A DNA stretch of 64,000 nt. Origin: Stercorarius parasiticus. Lineage: Eukaryota; Chordata; Aves; Charadriiformes; Stercorariidae. The position numbers and the translations under genes are program-made. Positions 25,621 to 37,100 of the stretch are shown in pieces. The stretch lies in contig VWZL01000324.1 in NCBI GenBank assembly GCA_013396915.1, forward strand, positions 421,907-485,906, written 5' to 3'. The notes under the pieces are model-generated. The model had not been told where the DNA came from, ran no database searches, and saw only the letters and a program-made list of their open reading frames with translations. The stretch's first letter is position 1. Every line of letters starts with the position of its first letter.

Positions 25621-27701
25621 AGCCTAAGTGATTCCTTACACTGACAGGTTGGGGAAAAAGAGCATTAACCTGAAGGAAAACCTGGCTCTGGTTTCTTCTC
25701 TTGGGTCCTCCAGTATGGATTAAGGATGTTTTCTCACCTCCTTTTCTTTCTCTTGCTACATGATCTGCTTATGGGCATTTCATCTCACAAAACGCAACCC
25801 TACACAGTTAGTAGGACCACCACTTTGTTCATACCGATTTCTCTTCTTCCTCAATGCATGTAGCTCCCAAAGTTTTTAAATCCTTCCTGGCTGATTTCAG
25901 TGGGTGGGTGGGGGGTCTCCTCTACCCATCCTCTATAATCCAGTTTTTCACATAGCAGTTACTGTCTCAAGATCTGAAGGGATGACATTTTGGTGTGAAA
26001 CTTTTTACAAAGCCACGTCTTCAGTATGGTACAGATAAGAAAATGGTATTATACAACAGAGTAAGAAGAATGCAAGGCTATTTCTTTGGAGACAAAATGT
26101 GAGTCAAAAAGTGATGGAGGCTTATTATAGAGTGGCTCTGTCTTTGTTCCAGCAGCATCGGGATCATATAAAGGACACAAATATGCACACTAGACAGCTT
26201 GAATCAAATTATTTCCTACCAGCTGGGGTTTCTAGCCCTAAAATAGGCTCAGTCTAGTCCACTTCCAATTCAGGCACCTCAGGTTTTCTCGTAAGGATGC
26301 ATTTTATTGCTCTAGCTGATTTTAATTCATTTAGGCAAAGTACTTCGCCAGTCAGCCCTTCCCAGCAACAGTCTGATGGCTTCACCAGAAAGCTAGGCCT
26401 CTGGATGTTTGGTTTCGGCAAAGGATCACCAACTTGTTTCGGACTGCCAAATCATACAGCAATGGCATTTCTTGTCCCAAACTGTGACCTTCCTGTCTGT
26501 CACACAGGTGAGGAACAAGCAACTCTCCTAGCAAGAGCTCTTGGGGACATCCTGGTTTTGGTGGAAGGAGATGGTGCTGTTGCCTGACCCATGCTGCTGT
26601 TGACTTTGAGGAGAAAACATTGCCAGAGCTCCTGAGCAGCAGATGATCTGGAATAGTTACCCTCACGATCAGAAATACTTGGTACAAAATCCTGAGGGTG
26701 AAACGATGCCCACACACGCCTACCCGACTGTCTGTAACCTGAATGAAGAGCAGGTGGTATCTCCATGCAGATTAAAGGGAAGGGGGTGATGAAGTTTGGA
26801 TGCAGATATACACCCATCACAGCTTGCAGATACAATATTCACAGCCAAAGAAGGCCTTTCAGTTGAATTTATCCATGTTAATTCCTATCTGAGAATTTAA
26901 AAATTTGCATGATGAAACCTTCAGTTAACATATGTGGACGTATCTAACAGGATTGCTTCTAGACGTTGCCGAAAAGGCCCAGTATCTTCACCGCAGTCTG
27001 CACAATTCTTTTCAAACATAACTGTGATTTGTATTCCGGTTGATACTACTTGTATTAAGTTTCTTAAGCTCTATACTTTTTGTTCTTTAAATCTATTATG
27101 TATTTCTAACACATGGCAATTAAATAATCGGTCTGATGATATCCACAGAAAGTTAAATAACTAATTCAATGCTGTGATATTAGCTAATCTTCTATCTGTC
27201 TTTCCATATAAAAACTGTTGACAACAATTGTGTTTTGTTTGCATATTAATTAGCATGCAGGTGGTTTAACTGTTTTGTATCCACTGTTATTTCTATATCT
27301 GCTGAGAACTGCTCCTTCATGAATCTTAAAAGCCAGGCTCTAACCCTGCAATCTTTACCTTAAGCTGCAGGAAACATCTTTTTAAAATTTATGTGTTTTC
27401 TTCCAGGAATTGGACAATTTTGGTTCTGTGTAGGACCAAGCGAGTCCTGCTCTGCAGGCACTCTCCATATCCCAACCACCATAAACTTTTCTACCACACT
27501 TGGTTTGTATAGTCCTACTGTCACCACAGTGAAAATGACCATTTCTCTGCCGATCTGTGCTGATGGCCACGGTAGCCCGAGAATGCATACCAAACCCAGG
27601 AGCAACTACCTAAACCAATGTATCCTAATATCTATTCAACTACCTAGTTGAGTGCAAACTACCCAGTAAATAATGTATATTTGGTAATTTTTCCTTAAAT
27701 C
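25621..27701. other. Intergenic, no gene seen
   Basis: Two overlapping 111-codon minus-strand frames at 26,382-26,835 have no recognisable domain and no compatible splice pattern. Nothing else noted. Confidence 0.6.
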
Positions 27702-28060
27702 ACAGAATCATAGAATCATAGAATGGTTTGGGTTGGAAGGGACCTTAAAGATCATCTAGTACCAACCCCCCTGTCATGGGCAGGGACACCTCCCACTGGA
27801 CCAGGCTGCTCAGAGCCCCATCCAGCCTGGCCTTAAAAACTTCCAGGGATGGGGCTTCCGCCACCTCTCTGGGCAACCTGTTCCAGTGTCTCACCACCCT
27901 CATGGTGAAGAACTTCTTCCTAACGTCCAGTCTGAATCGACCCATCTCTAGTTTTGATCCATTCCCTCTAGTCCTACCATTACCCAACATCCTAAAAAGT
28001 CCCTCACCAGCTTTCTTGTAGGCCCCCTTAAGATACTGGTAGGCCACTATAAGGTCTCCT
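27702..28060 (-). repeat. CR1 LINE fragment, 5'-truncated
   Basis: Reversed CR1 3' end (cagaatcatagaatcataga, gtttgggttggaagggacc) followed by about 300 bases of pol C-terminus. The minus strand reads [20 protein letters not shown]. It breaks off at aggtctccttatagcgagga, where inverted copies of its own 5' end begin (see the hairpin entries). Confidence 0.94.
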
Positions 28061-28083
28061 TATAGCGAGGAGACCCCCTTATA
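28048..28083. repeat. Inverted repeat at CR1 5' junction
   Basis: GGTCTCCT (28,053-28,060) pairs with AGGAGACC (28,068-28,075) across a 7-base loop. With a 2-base bulge the pairing extends outward through TATAAG and CTTATA. The right arm is an inverted copy of CR1 sequence, which fits a small 5' inversion or template switch at insertion. Confidence 0.75.
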
Positions 28084-28084
28084 A

Positions 28085-28112
28085 TTCAGCTCTCTAAATC
28101 CAGAGAGCTGAA
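28085..28112. repeat. Perfect 11-bp hairpin
   Basis: TTCAGCTCTCT (28,085-28,095) and AGAGAGCTGAA (28,102-28,112) are exact inverted copies separated by aaatcc. It sits directly beside the CR1 junction inverted repeat. No T-run follows, so there is no reason to call it a terminator. Confidence 0.8.
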
Positions 28113-30086
28113 AATATTACAGATCAACTTTAATAATGGCTTTTACATTATAAAAGTGTAAATAATCTAGTTAATGGATGCGTTTACCTTTATAAATGTT
28201 ATTAGGACACACCATGGAGTTTTTCAGAAGCATTTCCATTACCAAAATCACTTCTGTATGCCATGACGTGCGCTGTCTTCCTAATAATGTGCCAATCCTG
28301 GATGTAGATCCATATCGGATGTCCAAGCTGTCTAGTCACTCTGATTTGTGGAAGAGCTGTTGCTAAGAATTTTAACAGGCTGTGAACCTGCTACGGCTAA
28401 GTCACAGAAAATAAAATAAAACCAAACCACTTAGCGGTCTGGAAATTTCTTAACACCCACCATCAAATAGTCCTCCACACAGCCAAACTATGCAATGGTG
28501 GTAGGGTCACCTTTGGATGTGCATGTAGGAAGGGTGGATACGGTTGTCTCTGTTTTCCACCATAATGACAGCTGCTAAATGAATGAAAGAGCAAAGTCTG
28601 AGGAAAAAAATCCACAAAAAATCCCAACCAAACATTTCTCAAATTCTAAGTTAAAGGCTCAGAAAAAGATTAAATCCCTGTCCTGCGAGGCTGCTGTCTA
28701 TAAATGTCTCAGAGTTCTGTTTAAAGAGGCTTGAAAAGCTTAAGCTTTAAAACTATAAATGCTGACTACTTTGCTTCTGCTGTAACTGTATTGCTGTTCC
28801 TCTTCACTTAAAACTATGCATTTAGGCCAAATTTCCTGATTCAAAAATGTTATCACTCACTGCCATCTAGTGTTAATGGTACAGATTGTCCGGAATTTAA
28901 AATTACTTTTCTGGCTTTAAGAATTAAAAAAAAACCCAACTAAATTTTTCAAGTTTGGCCTTATCCTGCGAACCTCGACATTCCTGTTGCCACTGACAGA
29001 GGGAGCTGCAGAGGCACGGTAGCTCAGAAAACCCCAAGAGTTTATTCACAGGAATAGATTGCCACAACGCAATTTCAATGACTACAGTTACCTTCAATTT
29101 TACTTTCTTGATTCTGACTCTCCCTGTTTCACCGTGTTTGTTACACCAAACTTGGTCCTGAAGCAGCCTCCACAGCTGCTCCTCCTGCAGCGTGCAGGGC
29201 AGACACAGCTGCTTCACAGCACGCCTTCCTCATCCCCTAGTTGTCACGAGAAAACTGGAGACACTGTTACTGCTCTATGCACCACATTTCTTTCCACCTG
29301 GGTATGGGAGTGATGGTACACACCAGATCTCAGCAGCACAGTTAGACTGTGCTCCAGAGGCAGACATAAGGATGGACACAGTCACAGAGCAATGCATATG
29401 TCCACACCCCCAAACTGCTGTTTGAATGCAGTAGCCACGTGCTTATTTTCTGCCTCAAATTATTACTTAACTAAACTACTACAGTCACACTTAAATGCAA
29501 AATGCCTACGCAGATTCTGGGAGGCAAAACCAGAACTGAACTTCGGTTTTAACAGCAAGCATCTTCAGTTACAACTGCTGTGGATTTATGCCACAGGATG
29601 CAAAGGTATCAATGAATCTTGCTAGTGAAGATTCATTGAAGATAAACAGACTCCAAAGGCTTCCTGAATCTCTAGAGATGCCATCGGCTGTTAGATATTA
29701 AGCAGCCGATCACCTTAGTAAGCGTAGCAGAATGGGCATAACCAGTGATAACCACCTCCTTTCTCTATTTTACCAGGCAAGGATTTAAAGGCTTAAAGTT
29801 GGGATAAAGCAGCTGGGTGAGAAAGCATCTTCCCTACTGAACAGCATGTCATCCACGGCAACTTTAAGGCACAAGTCTCACTAATTTACAGTGCATCTTC
29901 CCATGTTTTCTGAAGACTGGACAAGTTCTGTACTGTGTGAATTGCCTTCTGGTGGCTACCTCTTAAATAAACAAGAATCATAACTGTTCTTTACATAAAG
30001 AATTAACGTGTATTAAGTTCTTAAAGAAAATGTCTGAATTCAAAAGCAGACCACAGAGCGTTACAACCACGTGTAGTCATAATTAG
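28113..30086. other. Intergenic between hairpins and TRPA1 3' end
   Basis: AT-rich, no coding signal. It may include the end of the TRPA1 3' UTR if a poly(A) site further left than those listed is used. Confidence 0.5.
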
Positions 30087-30152
30087 TTTATTAGCGCTGT
30101 TTTTGAAACAAATATACTCAGGTACTTAAACACAGTTTAATTCACGTTTATT
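30087..30152 (-). promoter_or_regulatory. Distal poly(A) signal cluster
   Basis: Three signals within 66 bases on the minus strand: AATAAA at 30,147-30,152, ATTAAA at 30,136-30,141 and AATAAA at 30,087-30,092. Clustered signals in an AT-rich stretch fit an mRNA end and would give a 3' UTR of about 0.8-0.9 kb. Assignment is tentative. Confidence 0.35.
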
Positions 30153-30436
30153 TCCACATTTGATATATTACTGTATATTACATAATGCACTGAATATCCA
30201 GTAAATAAATAATAAAACCAAAGTGCAGATTAAAGTAGCAAAGTCAGTTTTCAGGTTATCAGGAAGGCCAAAATTATATTAGCAATATAAGGACGGCAAG
30301 TTGTAAATCACTAATATTTAATACATCATTCTATCATTGCTATATGCATGTGAGTACAAATGATCCCTCTGAGAACTGCATATAGTTATCCACAAAAGAA
30401 AACCATCCTTCCCTTACATTACATTTTCTTGATCTT

Positions 30437-30442
30437 TTTATT
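30437..30442 (-). promoter_or_regulatory. Candidate poly(A) signal AATAAA of TRPA1
   Basis: First AATAAA on the minus strand after the TRPA1 stop codon. Its use would give a 3' UTR of roughly 0.5 kb. Further candidates lie at 30,147-30,152 and 30,087-30,092 (AATAAA) and 30,136-30,141 (ATTAAA). I cannot tell which one is used. Confidence 0.4.
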
Positions 30443-30848
30443 TCTTACCTTTCAGGCCTGATCCTGCAGTCCTTACTCAGCAAAACTTCCAACGCAATCT
30501 GTCAGGTTAGTTTCTTACTTTTTCTTTAAGGTACATGAAGCCCATTGGCTCTCTCAAAACATCTGAATACTAAATGATTAGAGTTTGAATTTCTAAAAAT
30601 TTGGAAATTCTAAAAATATTCGTAACAGCAAATAATGTAATTAAGTCCAGATGTAAGAGTGTTAGGGCCAAATCCAGGAACAGAGTTAGACAAAAGCCTC
30701 GGGAACCGTCAGGACAGCACGGTTGGCATCTGGTGAGTTAGGCACTTTCCTGATTAGCCAGCCACTTTTAGGATCACAGTTTTGGACGTAGACATCTTCA
30801 GTCTTCTTAAATACTGTTTTGAGCACCTGCATCCTTTTTTTTTTTTGG

Positions 30849-30849
30849 N
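30849..30849. other. Ambiguous base (N) next to a T12 run
   Basis: The only N in the window. It follows a run of 12 T (30,835-30,846) and GG, inside the presumed TRPA1 3' UTR. It probably marks an unresolved homopolymer length in the assembly. Confidence 0.9.
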
Positions 30850-30946
30850 AATACATGATGTGTCACATTAACATTATGCACAGACAATAAAGAAGTGACC
30901 CTAAAGTAAAACAAAATGATAATACAACATGATATCATAGCCATGT

Positions 30947-31178
30947 CTAGAAGAAGCTATTGTTCTTTTCTGTGCTTGGATTAGACACATTTGTTTTAAC
31001 AGCTTTTAACACTGTATCCCATTTACTATTCTTGTGCTCTAACTGCCTTTTCCTAAACTTGTGCTGAAATAAATCATTGCTGTCTTCATCCTCAGCCTCT
31101 GACACTATCTCCATTTTTTGGATAATCAGTTTAATGAGGTCATGTTGCTTTTCCAACAGTGTTGATATATCTTTGAGC
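30947..31178 (-). CDS. TRPA1: TRPA1 exon 27 (coiled coil, C-terminus, stop)
   Basis: 232 nt: one base completing Arg, 76 codons and stop TAG (30,947-30,949). It encodes the tetramer-core coiled coil (LEKQHDLIKLIIQKMEIVSE), a basic stretch (KFRKRQLEHKNSKWDTVLKA), and the end STEKNNSFF. The C-terminal tip differs from the human ending but the length is close. Confidence 0.96.
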
Positions 31179-34100
31179 CTAAAAAAAAGCAAAAAAAGAC
31201 AAATATGCATACAGCAGGCTTTGTCATTTGGTTTCAAAGGGCACTTTAGTTATTAAAGATGTAAAAGACCTGACAGTTCTCAACTTCACCCTTCTGCTAA
31301 AAAGGAATATTACCTGGACTACATTTAATTTTTCAAGCTGTGGTACTTCTCCAGGTTTCAGGAAATAGGATTAAAGAACAAATTCCTGGTTCTTGAGAAA
31401 AGTAACTTACTATATACTTAAGGTAAGAGCAACTTCACTCTCAAAATAAAATTCCAAACAGTTCTATCAAAAGTTTCTCCTGTTGACTGAAGTAATCTGG
31501 TAAGAGAAAAGGGCCAGATTTCCAACGGCAATTAAGCATCCACAAACATTTAGTGAACTTCACGACGACATTAACAGCATCAGAGAGACACTGATGAGGC
31601 ACTTACTGATTTAAAAAGTGCTATCCAAAGTGCAATTGATGTAAATAAAGAGTTAACATCAGTTAGCATCATGCATACAGAACACAGTATCTGCTATCTT
31701 TTAAGAACCAATGAAATAAACGGGAAACGTGTCTACAAATTGTCTTCATAGAACTACCAAACAGGCTTTTTGAAAGTCTACTTTTCAGAATGCCTAGACT
31801 CACAGTATTACGGCACGAATTATAAACATTTCCTATGAAGAACAGTTTGGGGCTTCTTTAGATGTATTTGCCTTTTTTTTTTTTTTCACAATAATTAAAA
31901 TACTGCAGCAATTAGCTAACATTACTACGAAGCAAGAGAAAAGCCCACCCCAAATCAAAAAACAAAACCATACACTCAGCAGTGATTGCCACTAGCTTCA
32001 GTAGGAACTGAACTCTGTTTTTAACTCTGACAATAAAAAAATATTGTCAACATAGTAAAACAAACTTTTCAGACAGTATTTTCAGAGCAGTAAACATAAC
32101 TTTCCATAGTGAAATGGCCACAAGTTACTCTGTCCCAAATAACTTTATAATTTTATAAAATGATAGATTTCTTCCCTCTCTGTAGGAAAAAAAAAAGAAA
32201 AGAGTATGTTCTGTGTTGGTTCCTAGTATAAATATGTAGTATGGATTTGAAGAAAGACTTGTTAAATTCCATGGTTTGCCTGCATCTGTGGGGTGCATTC
32301 TCACCCCTTCAACTCTTGCTGAGTCCTTCATGCAAAAAAATACTTAAAACAGAATCTGTGCAGGGAGACAAAAATTTAGTAAATTGAAAAAAAAAAGAGA
32401 AAGAAAAAAAAGGGAGGAAAAAAGAGCAGGGGAGAGTGAGAAAGAATGGATTTTGCTAGCTGTACATGCACACAAGGCTTTTCTGAAACCATTCTTATGG
32501 ATATATTGGTCAGATGAGTAAGAAAAGTAGTACAGAGGACTCCTTCCCAGGCTTTGGGAAACAGGTAATTTGTTCAAAGGAGAACCAGGATACCGATCCA
32601 TTTTTGAGGAAACAATCTGAAGCAGATTTACCATTGGACCAGTGGGAAGTCAGTTACAGATTGTGTATATTTGCAAACCAATTGGAATTACATCAATTGT
32701 GAGTTTAAAATAACCCTTGACAACCTCCATCACAAACCTCTAATTCTGAAATGAAAATGCATTTTCCCCATTAGTTCAGTTTACTTTAATGAGCAAACAA
32801 GCTTGTTCTCTTTCTCTGCCATGGGATGAAAATATCTCTTTACCACACAAGTATTTTGAAGGTAAATACATTACAGAATATAAAATAATAAGTTACTATA
32901 GTGAGGCAGCTTGCTTAAAGATACATTGAATTTTACTTTTTAGGTACAGTATGGACAGTATGGATTTAGAACACTTTTTAAAATAGGAATATACTTGTAA
33001 TATTGGTTCTACTTGTTTTTACAGCAGTAAAATAACACAACGGATACCTGTATTTCTGCTTCAGAACTTCCAGTTCTAATGTTGTATCAGTGCTCTGTGC
33101 ATCTGTGGTAGAGTCCTCACACCCAAAGCAATACTGGAACACGCTCTAAACAAAACATGGAACCAAACCGAAATCAGATACTGCGGTCTGACAATAGATT
33201 AAAAATCCCAAATAAGGGCATGGTAACAGTCTCCATACAGTGTTACAAGTTGAAAAGGGTTTCTGTTATGAAGTTATTTTTTTGTATATTAAACATTTGT
33301 TTTACAAATTTTGTTTAATTAGAAAATTCAGTCTACCAAGAACAGCTGAAATGAAAAGTAAACAAATAAAAGAAAAAATGCCAAAAGAGAGTAATTCTAT
33401 TTTCTGTCTGAATAACTTTTGTAGCTCTTCTTACTTAGTAAAGTCACAGATCACTGAGAATTCAAACTCTAATTATATCTGAATAAATCAGGCTGCATTC
33501 AAACTGATTTATCATTTTCACCGAAGATAGTCAAGGTCTAATCACGATTCCACTGATGTCAGTTAATGACTAAGTCTCATTAATACAACGTTCCTAACAA
33601 TCTGCATACAAAGTCGATCATATCACATTTTAGTAAGAATTCTTTAGTTTAAGATTCACCATCTTACCATAAATCCACAGTATCTTGGCCTGTTGGGATA
33701 TACAGTGATTGATTCCTGGTCCACTCGACTTAAGAACCAAAATGGTAGCTTCTTCTCTAAGTTGGTGTGAAGATTAACCTAAATGTAGTTTTGCATGTAG
33801 AATAAGATATATTCTCTTAAGATAAAGACACATTATCATGTGAAAATAACCATCATGTCATTGTATTCAATCACTATTACCAGATGTCAAGTCTCAGAGG
33901 ATATTAACAATGGTATAACATTTGAACAGTCCAGCCCAGACACTAAAACCATCCAGTCACAGCAGTATTGAGCATCTTAGCAGAATCAATTATTCCACAT
34001 AGAAGCGCACTCTTATAACTAAATGGTTCCAAAACTGAGTTAGCTCTTGTGTAATGGCTTGAATAGCTCCTTAGTACACTGCAAGTTGCAGAACAGAATT

Positions 34101-37100
34101 ACAGGGCAGAAACATTCAAAAGACAGAATACCTATCATAGCCATGGGTTTTAAGACCTAATAACAATGGGAAACAGAGTGATCTTTCTCTCTTTAATTGT
34201 GCTATACCCTTTTACTAGATTATGACAGAGTCATCATAGATTAAGATGCCAGTGGAACGTCTGTGAGAAAAGGAGTTCTCCCTTAGGTAGAAACAAGTAT
34301 GTTATATATGAGTGCCTTTTCAGGTGATGCTACCTTTCCAGGTGTTCTCAAATTGCTACAGAAACACAGACCACATGTATCTCAAAGAAGAGGATGCACA
34401 GTATAAGCCTATTGCAGACAACCATAATCCTGTCAAACGTACAGGTTACACGCTTCATAAAGATTTTGTAGTATTGTCTGAAGTTGCAAGACAATATCCT
34501 TCCTGAGCATTCTGTTGACAAAGAAATACCTAAACAGGTGAAAAGCATTAACTGCTACAAGAACTGCCCTTATACCTCTGCTGTAGTCATTTGTATCTCT
34601 AGCAAATGAAATATCTCTTGGGAGGAAATGTTACTCTAAAAGAGAATTCTTCAAATACACTTGAACTAAGCAAGTACAACACATAATTTAGTTACGTGAC
34701 TACTAGAAGTTACTTCTGAGATGTTCTTGTTCTTGGGTATTCTGCCTGTGCACACCTCTCTTCTTTATGCTCAGCCACTAGGTAGGCTCTGAAACGTTTT
34801 AGAAAATGCAAAGCCAGCACGGAACACAGTCAAAGCCGCTCTTTGCATCATACAGACTTTGAGCAGAACTTCAAGAAAGCACGTGGACAGACAGTTTCTA
34901 ACAACATGTCAGTGAGACGTAGTCCTTATTCTTTATTTGACAGGTGTATACTTTGTGTATTTCCGCTTGTGAAAGTCAAGCTTGATACACAGTTCACAAG
35001 GAAAAAAAGCTTTTGAAAACTGTATGCCAAATTTATCATCTCTTAAAATGAAAATTTTAGGAAGTTGTGCTATTGCCCTACTCCCAGTTTGTAAGCTGTA
35101 AGGACTACATTTGCAAAAGCTACTTTGAAAATATCATGCATATCATTATATGCACTATATAGATGCATAGAGTTTTCAAAAGCATATAGGTTACTAAAGC
35201 CTTCTGATTTCAACACAAATTCTGTTAGGTGTCTTTATGCATCTTAAGGTAACTTAAAACGTTTAGAAATGTGACGTTAAGTTCTTTAGTTATGCTTGGT
35301 ATTGCATAGTATCTCCTCAGTACACAAATCAGCATGAGCCTTCAGTGCACTGCAGTGAATTTGGTGTCCTTTTCATTTCTGTGTACCTTAATCTTCTTCC
35401 CACTGCATCAATTCTCTCCTTAAAAGGCAACATGCCAATTTTGCATTTACTCATGTTGAGATTCTGTTGTTGGAATTTATTGAATTGAACTGTCAGAATT
35501 TATTGAACTGACTGTTCAAAAGATCCTTAAAAATGCATTTGCTTATACATTTCCTTGACAACGACTCACATGACTGAAAATGAGATTCAGAATAGGGTGT
35601 CCATGTTCACCAATTTGCTTTACAGAGATGCTGAGATGTTAATTAGGGATGCTGATGATAAATCAGCTAATTATCTAAATGATGTCCTAACAATGATATC
35701 TACTTCCTATAGTTGGTGCTTCTATGGTATGCTACTTACCTGCATTGCAATTCTTTTGAGTGCAGCGTATTTTTGTACTTCAGCTATGTCCCCAACAGCC
35801 AAACCAATCTGAAAATACCAAGAAAGATTTTTTTCATGGTCTCTGTGATTTCAGTTTTATTTCTTATTCACTTTTAAATCCAAAATGACTCTAAAGTCAA
35901 ATTCATTTTGTTTCACTTGAATTTGTAAACATACCTCTTTTGTGCATATTTGGAAAATCCATATCAAGAAATGTAGTAAGCTTTTTTAATGCCAACGATC
36001 TGTCTACCAATGAGGCACTAAAAAGCTACTTCAAAAATTTGTCGAGAATAATATCCCTTCGTTTTGATTCTTCATTACTGCTGTTATGTTAAAAAACTTG
36101 TTGACTTCTTGATTCAATAGGATCACGGCAGCAATAAATAACTTAAAAAACCCGAATTGCTTGATTTTTATTGCTCAGCTCATATAAAAACTTGATTTCC
36201 TAAAAAAAAATTGATGTTCAATGAAACATGGCTGAAGCCATTACCAGGTTTCCTGATTCTTTTTGTTCAGGTCTGGCTCATTAGTTTTAACAATACTGCT
36301 GACTGCTGTTTTGTGTGCAATGAAGATCTAGCTTTTGGCTTTTTTTAAAACTAAAATACTATTAGCGCTAGGTTATGATACTGCAAGGAGCTGAACAATT
36401 AAGACTACACCTACTCTAGGAGGCAAGCATTTATCAAAGTACTTCTTGAAATCATTGTTCCCCAGTTTTCTTTATCAAGAACTCATAATACATTGCAGCT
36501 CAAATTCAAATTCCATCACATTTGCTACCTAAAGATATACAAGAGTTAATTGTGGGAAAATACTCAGAACAGTAAACTGGAGGGGAAATGAGTCCAGGGA
36601 AAGGCAACTTTTAATATCTTACTGAAAATATCAATTTGTTAAATAATGAATGAATGTCACAAATCAGCACTGAAGTTATTCTATATGCTAAATCCGTGTA
36701 TAAATCTGTGCTTAACCACTTCTGTATATTAATAAGTAGTTTACTTACTAGCAAGTTCATAAGAAGGATTGGAATAAGCAAGGTGAATATAATGAGAACT
36801 GTGTAACTGAGGAATGGATATGGCAATTCACTGCTTAGTAATGGATCAAGGAATGCATCATGGTAATTAATGTCTCCCAGCATCATTGCAAATGTCTTCA
36901 TTACAGAAAGCAGAGGTGTGCTATATGTTTGCTGCAATAAGAAGAAATACCAAAATCAAGAAAAAAAACGAACTGAAGAAATTTGTAAATAAACACTTGA
37001 GATTCTCTAGTCAAAAACAATATTTATAAAGATAAAAATTAAATATGCCATTCAACTAACCTGCGAGCCCAAAAGGACAAAGAAACTCAGTCCAAAGGCC

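Noticed and set aside
35555..35812. 85-codon plus-strand frame
   Set aside because: Antisense to TRPA1 exon 24; the minus strand carries the S6 gate sequence.
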